Shown here one piece after another: positions 62,409 to 64,000 of a stretch of DNA of 64,000 nucleotides. Position numbers and translations under genes: made by a program. The notes beneath the pieces were generated by a model that was given only the letters and a program-made list of their open reading frames with translations, made no database searches and was not told where the DNA came from. Source of the DNA: Halomonas sp. A40-4 (lineage in GTDB: Bacteria; Pseudomonadota; Gammaproteobacteria; Pseudomonadales; Halomonadaceae); assembly GCF_015767635.1 (NCBI RefSeq), contig NZ_CP065230.1, positions 1,612,001-1,676,000 of the forward strand, given 5' to 3'. How positions within the stretch are numbered: the stretch's first letter is position 1; each line of letters opens with the position of its first letter.

Positions 62409-63989
62409 TTATTCGGCGTCCATGACCAGGTCACCCAGGTAGGGGAAGTTCATCACGTTGACCACCGGCTCGATGTTGACGTGATTGGCCGACGCCCAGG
62501 CCAGGTCCTGCCAATGCAGCGGTATAATCGCAGCTTCGTCGTAAAGTGTTTGCTCGACTTCCTGAAGCATGGCCGCACGCTTGGCGCGATCCACTTCCAC
62601 GTTGGCCTCGGCCACCAGTGCATCAAGCTCTGGATTGCAGTAGTTACCTGCATTGTACTGTCCGGCGCCGGTGTCCGGATCCGGGCAGGCCGTCAAGTAT
62701 TCGTGGAAATTGGCGCTGTCTTCGGTGTCTGCGTGCCAGCCGATCAGCATCATGTCGGCGGCGCGGTCATCGTACTCGCCCCAGTATTGTGCTTTGGGAA
62801 GCGTGCTCAGATCCACGTTGACGTTGATGCGAGCCAGCATCGCTGCCACGGCCTGGGCAATCTTGGCATCGTTCACGTAGCGGTTGTTGGGCGCCATCAT
62901 CGTGATGTCAAAGCCGTCTTCATAGCCTGCTTCGGCCATCAGTTCCTTGGCACGCTCCAGGTCGTGGCGAAGCTCAAGGCTTTCGATATGACCAGCGTAA
63001 CCTTCCGGAGAAAACTGCGCGGCAGGCGTGGCAAAGCCTTTCATCAACCGGTCAGCAATTGCTTCCTGATTAACGGCGTAGGCAAAGGCTTGACGTACGC
63101 GTGGATCCTGGAACGCCTCGACACGCTCCTGGTTCATGTGGAAGAAGATGATTCGCGTGCCCGACATCGTTACGAGCTGGGCGTCTTCGCTTTCGCGAAC
63201 GCGTTCCAGGTCATTGGGCGGTACCGGGGCAATGAAATCAACGTCGCCGGAAAGCAGTGCCGCCACGCGGGTCGCGTTTTCACTGATGGGCGTGAGGATG
63301 ATGTTATCGACATTGCCCGGTGATTCGGTGTCCCAATAGTTAGGGTTGCGCTCGAACTCGGTACGAACACCCTGCTGACGATCGGCGACGGTATAAGGGC
63401 CGGTGCCTGAAACGTTACGTGAGGCAAAGGAGTTGCCGTTTTTGACGATTTCGTCTTTCGGGTCACCGTCCTCGGCTTCTCCTGAATAGAAGGCGCTATC
63501 CATGGGAAAGACGTAAGTCGCCAGGTTCAACAGCAGCGGGTAGGGTGTCTTGGTGGTGATTTCTACCGTGTAGTCGTCAACGGCAGTGACGCTTTCGATG
63601 GGGTCAAAAATCGCTTTGAAGTCAGGACTGCGCTGGAGACGCTCGATAGTCCAGACGACATCGTCGGCAGTGAAGGCGTTTCCGCTGTGAAATTCAACCC
63701 CTTCGCGCAGCGACATACGCATGGTGGTGTCGTCGATGCGTTCCCAGTCAGAGGCCAGGCGCGGCTCGAATTCAAGCGCATCATTCCAGCGCACGAGCGG
63801 GTCGTGGGTCATGTGCGACAGCTGCAGGATCCCGCCCGACAGCTGTTCGTGAATATCCAGCGATACCGGGTCGGCATCGTAGGCCATACGCAGCGTGTTT
63901 TCGGCCTGTGCGGCAGTGGACAGGAGGGCTGTGCTGGCAAGCGTTGCGCCAATCACGGAAGCTAGTAGCGTTTTTTTAAACGTCATCAT
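62409..63989 (-). CDS. Dipeptide/oligopeptide-binding protein DppA-like
   Basis: 526-residue family 5 solute-binding protein. Signal (to about residue 29, ending TAAQA), then DADPVSLDIHEQ and ALEFEPRLASDWERID, typical of DppA/OppA. Two consecutive ATGs (63989 and 63986) follow AGGAA; the second has the better spacing. First gene of the operon; its promoter is off the window edge. Confidence 0.93.
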   Translation of the reverse strand: MMTFKKTLLASVIGATLASTALLSTAAQAENTLRMAYDADPVSLDIHEQLSGGILQLSHMTHDPLVRWNDALEFEPRLASDWERIDDTTMRMSLREGVEFHSGNAFTADDVVWTIERLQRSPDFKAIFDPIESVTAVDDYTVEITTKTPYPLLLNLATYVFPMDSAFYSGEAEDGDPKDEIVKNGNSFASRNVSGTGPYTVADRQQGVRTEFERNPNYWDTESPGNVDNIILTPISENATRVAALLSGDVDFIAPVPPNDLERVRESEDAQLVTMSGTRIIFFHMNQERVEAFQDPRVRQAFAYAVNQEAIADRLMKGFATPAAQFSPEGYAGHIESLELRHDLERAKELMAEAGYEDGFDITMMAPNNRYVNDAKIAQAVAAMLARINVNVDLSTLPKAQYWGEYDDRAADMMLIGWHADTEDSANFHEYLTACPDPDTGAGQYNAGNYCNPELDALVAEANVEVDRAKRAAMLQEVEQTLYDEAAIIPLHWQDLAWASANHVNIEPVVNVMNFPYLGDLVMDAE

Positions 63990-64000
63990 TATTCCTAATC

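Overview
The window looks like chromosomal DNA of a high-GC, aerobic gammaproteobacterium, most plausibly a halomonad (Halomonas-like). This is inferred from gene content and protein style; no rRNA or other taxonomic marker is present. Coding density is high and core genes are GC-rich. Several AT-richer accessory patches interrupt them. No tRNA, rRNA, CRISPR array or replication origin was recognised.

Region 1 (1-15135) is a near-complete aerobic (late cobalt insertion) cobalamin operon: ChlD-like VWA fragment, cobO, cobB, cobW, cobN, cobG, cobH, cobI, cobJ, cobK (reversed), cobL, cobE, cobM, cobF, then a YtoQ-family gene. Most genes overlap by 4 nt. CobG (O2-dependent) with CobN marks the aerobic route. 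cobQ lies apart at 45950-47416.

Region 2 (15136-18377) is accessory: an IS110-family element with a structured leader that could encode a bridge RNA, a two-gene DUF5343/Swt1-like HEPN module, and a transposase relic. Region 3 (18378-33548) holds a Rho paralogue lacking the RNA-binding N-domain, a DEAD-box helicase, an orphan antitoxin, GFA, PAAR and lipoprotein genes, a TPR/DUF1456 pair, a hydrolase, an NfeD-stomatin pair, a DUF1206 protein, AraC/LysE, an Asp/Glu racemase, glutaminase and an AraC-MGMT fusion.

Region 4 (33431-40265) is the most unusual part: a 6.1-kb AT-rich island bounded by about 370-bp imperfect direct repeats copied from the ada/phosphodiesterase junction. It carries luxR, luxI, a perfect lux-box palindrome, an 837-residue fusion of two different PLP enzymes, a GNAT acetyltransferase, and an AzlC/AzlD-type amino-acid exporter. 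I infer a quorum-sensing-controlled system that makes, modifies or exports an unusual amino acid. An IS30 fragment sits at its right edge.

Region 5 (40009-45750) is a LacI-controlled ABC importer with a GpdQ-like phosphodiesterase. It seems to be decaying: the phosphodiesterase is frameshifted and the ATPase Walker B aspartate is replaced. Region 6 (45950-54690) has cobQ, RidA, a MoxR/VWA pair, and a sigma-54 activator divergent from a flavin monooxygenase with a good -24/-12 promoter. Region 7 (54691-64000) has a candidate small RNA with a strong terminator, an OmpW-like porin, PepQ-like peptidase, a LysR regulator and a dipeptide/oligopeptide ABC operon.
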